Shown here in pieces: positions 62,311-64,000 of a stretch of DNA of 64,000 nt. Origin of the DNA: Eopsaltria australis. Lineage: Eukaryota; Chordata; Aves; Passeriformes; Petroicidae. The position numbers and the translations under genes were made by a program. Each line of letters opens with the position of its first letter. Position 1 is the stretch's first letter. The DNA is taken from contig JAVTVJ010000047.1 in assembly GCA_034509425.1 (NCBI GenBank), positions 558,001-622,000 of the forward strand, in the 5' to 3' direction. The notes below the pieces were generated by a model. The model saw only the letters and a list, made by a program, of their open reading frames with translations, did not search any database and was not told where the DNA came from.

Positions 62311-62930
62311 TGCAGAAGAGTCTGCCCATAATCAAAGTAAAGCAGAGAAAGTCAATACACTTAGGACATCAAACTGTTCTCACACAGGCAGCAACAAGGC
62401 CATTTCTGAAAAGCAGACAGCAGAGTATTGAAATGGCAACTATGACATCCTCATGCTTTCACATTATAAAAATGCTAGATTGACTTTTCACAGAAATAAG
62501 AGTAGCTAAAGGAGCAGTCTTAAAAATGCTACCCTTTTACATAGCTTAATATTAGGTTATTGGGTTCATAAATGGAAAGAGGAAACATGCAATGAGTTTA
62601 AAAAAAGTTTCATTCCTAAATTTCAGCCAAATTGGTGATAAAGGAATTTCTACAGCTTCCTTTGGCCCACATGTATTGGGAAACTTGTCTGACTGAGTGT
62701 GTGTTGTGTGTAGGGAGTGAAGCAGAGCACACGTTGGCTCACTGGAGCTGCCCTCCACAAAGGGGCTGCGGTGCCAGCAGTGACAGCCTCGGGTGGTGGG
62801 AGTGCAGCGCGGGTGGGGGACTGTGCTCCCTGAATGGGCAGGCAGGAAAGTTTCCTTAACCCCGCCGCTGCAGCTTTCAAGACATGACTGAACAGAGCAC
62901 TAGATAATAACCGAGGCTCCCCTTCCCACA

Positions 62931-62978
62931 AGGGCCTGGACCAAGTGATCTTTCAAGGTTTTTCCAACCTGTTTTCTA
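62931..62978 (+). mobile_element. CR1 LINE 3' tail fragment
   Basis: The sequence GGACCAAGTGATCTTTCAAG followed by TTTTTCCAACCTGTTTTCT matches the terminal bases of the CR1 3' UTR in plus orientation. Only about 50 bases are recognisable. Confidence 0.6.
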
Positions 62979-63920
62979 AGCCCAGACAGCTTGCTGTACA
63001 AGTGGCACCAGCTGAGAAGGAAAGGTAAAGTATGTTAATGCTGTCCTACATAGGTTTTGCTTGCTGTTGAGTGTATTTTCTGAACATCCAAAAGGTTGAA
63101 CTGAGCAAAGGAGCACTCTTAAACACATACAGCAGCTCAAGTAAAGCAACAGACATCTTAACAACATCAACAAACTTTCGCAGAGTAGTGTGATTCACTG
63201 TTACTAAGTTAAACACATTTCCCTTCCACTGCTTGTCAAACGGGGGGAAATCACTGAAGGGAACTTTTATTGCCAAGAAATGGTTCCACAACTGTACAAG
63301 GGAGATGCCTACATGATGCATTACATTAAATCCTCTCTCTTTCTGCTTTGCCTTGAGAAAAGGCATCACTGTTGTGTAAGCATCAGGCTATTCAGGCCAT
63401 TTTCCCACTACTATTTTTCTCTGCCCAGTAAGATTTGGTTGCTGCTTACTCTGGCCTTCCTTTAATCAAAAGCCCATCATCACAGCCTCATACTCTTTCC
63501 ATACTCAATCTTCCCCTTACAGTTTTCTTGTTATTCTCCCTTAAACTCCAAAACAGGCCATGTCACCTAAGTGATGAGCCATTATGACTTCAGCATTCAC
63601 TTTACCTGCAAGTCACAAGAATCACCACAAACACCAAAACCAGCATATAGGCAGATTTTGAAGGAAATGCATCAGGATTAGCAGGGGTCTCCAAGTCACA
63701 GCAACTCTAGCAAAGTACCTGTAAATGGGAGACTTCTAATTCTTGTCTTACATTACAGAAACATATCACCAGACAACTAACTGACCCTATGAAATCAGGC
63801 TCCCACTTCGTAATACAGGCACACAACTTCAAGTTATTACCACTCCACGAATAGAGTGTTGCAAAGGAGGAATACAGGCTCTTTAAGAAAAACAGGCCAC
63901 AAGACAGCCTTTTACGTCTC

Positions 63921-64000
63921 ATTTAAGGAAAGGCTGAGAGCTGGGCCTGTTTAGCCTAGAGATGGCCGGGGAGTGAGGGTGGTGCCATCTTATCAGTGCA
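63921..64000 (+). mobile_element. CR1 LINE fragment, cut by the window end
   Basis: The plus strand matches the CR1 segment coding for (E)LGLFSLE(K), seen here as AGCTGGGCCTGTTTAGCCTA, followed by a shortened run to TTATCAGTGC. It continues past 64000. It is opposite in orientation to the CR1 copy at 61722-62310. Confidence 0.75.

Larger units (their letters stand above)
54832..64000 (-). other. CWF19L2 intron 1 (incomplete)
   Basis: This is intronic sequence upstream of exon 2, provided exon 1 lies past 64000. I searched the minus strand by eye for a short N-terminal exon rich in Arg/Glu/Ala and for a CpG island and found neither. The CR1 pieces and a short G-rich patch at 62770-62830 are the only notable contents. 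Confidence 0.6.

Noticed and set aside
61873..62335. Open frames of 108 (plus) and 68 (minus) codons
   Set aside because: Both lie in the CR1 LINE. The minus one is a decayed end of its reverse-transcriptase frame and the plus one is its antisense shadow.
62750..62870. G-rich, CpG-bearing patch considered as a promoter or the missing exon 1
   Set aside because: It is only about 100 bases, has few CpGs, and no frame resembles the CWF19L2 N-terminus. A loose G-quadruplex is possible but the loops are long.
1..64000. CRISPR arrays, operons, tRNA or rRNA genes
   Set aside because: No regularly spaced repeats, bacterial gene organisation, cloverleaf with internal A and B boxes, or rRNA-like sequence was seen on either strand.

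Overview
This window is vertebrate nuclear DNA, almost certainly avian. It is AT-rich with long introns. It carries CR1-type LINE fragments in both orientations and LTR sequences of the kind common in neoavian, probably passerine, genomes. The species cannot be named from the sequence.

One protein-coding gene can be supported. On the minus strand, 17 exons between 54831 and 7747 splice in frame, all with GT/AG sites, into an open reading frame of 882 codons. It ends in a stop and matches CWF19L2 (CWF19-like protein 2), a factor of the late, intron-lariat spliceosome. The exons are numbered 2 to 18 here because the conserved N-terminus, expected on one short upstream exon, was not found and probably lies beyond 64000. 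The N-terminal half is lysine-rich and charged. The C-terminal half holds the conserved CwfJ-type HIT-like domain and the CwfJ C-terminal domain.

Layout from left to right: 1-1956 is unrecognised flank. 1957-3401 is a probable solo LTR. 3402-7746 is downstream flank that includes the 3' UTR. 7747-54831 is the gene. 54832-64000 is at least 9 kb of intron 1. Within the introns are a sense-oriented ERVL-like LTR (16813-17349), CR1 pieces near 19.96, 36.25, 37.6 and 51.1 kb, an LTR fragment near 45.5 kb, and three CR1 pieces in intron 1 (61.7-62.3, 62.93 and 63.92-64.0 kb). There are also simple repeats and a few short tandem duplications.

The most interesting observation is a 144-nt open segment (45467-45610) between exons 8 and 9. 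It has splice sites on the gene's strand, preserves the reading frame, and is largely made of antisense LTR sequence, so it is a candidate transposon-derived cassette exon. No operon, CRISPR array, RNA gene or new multi-gene system was seen.
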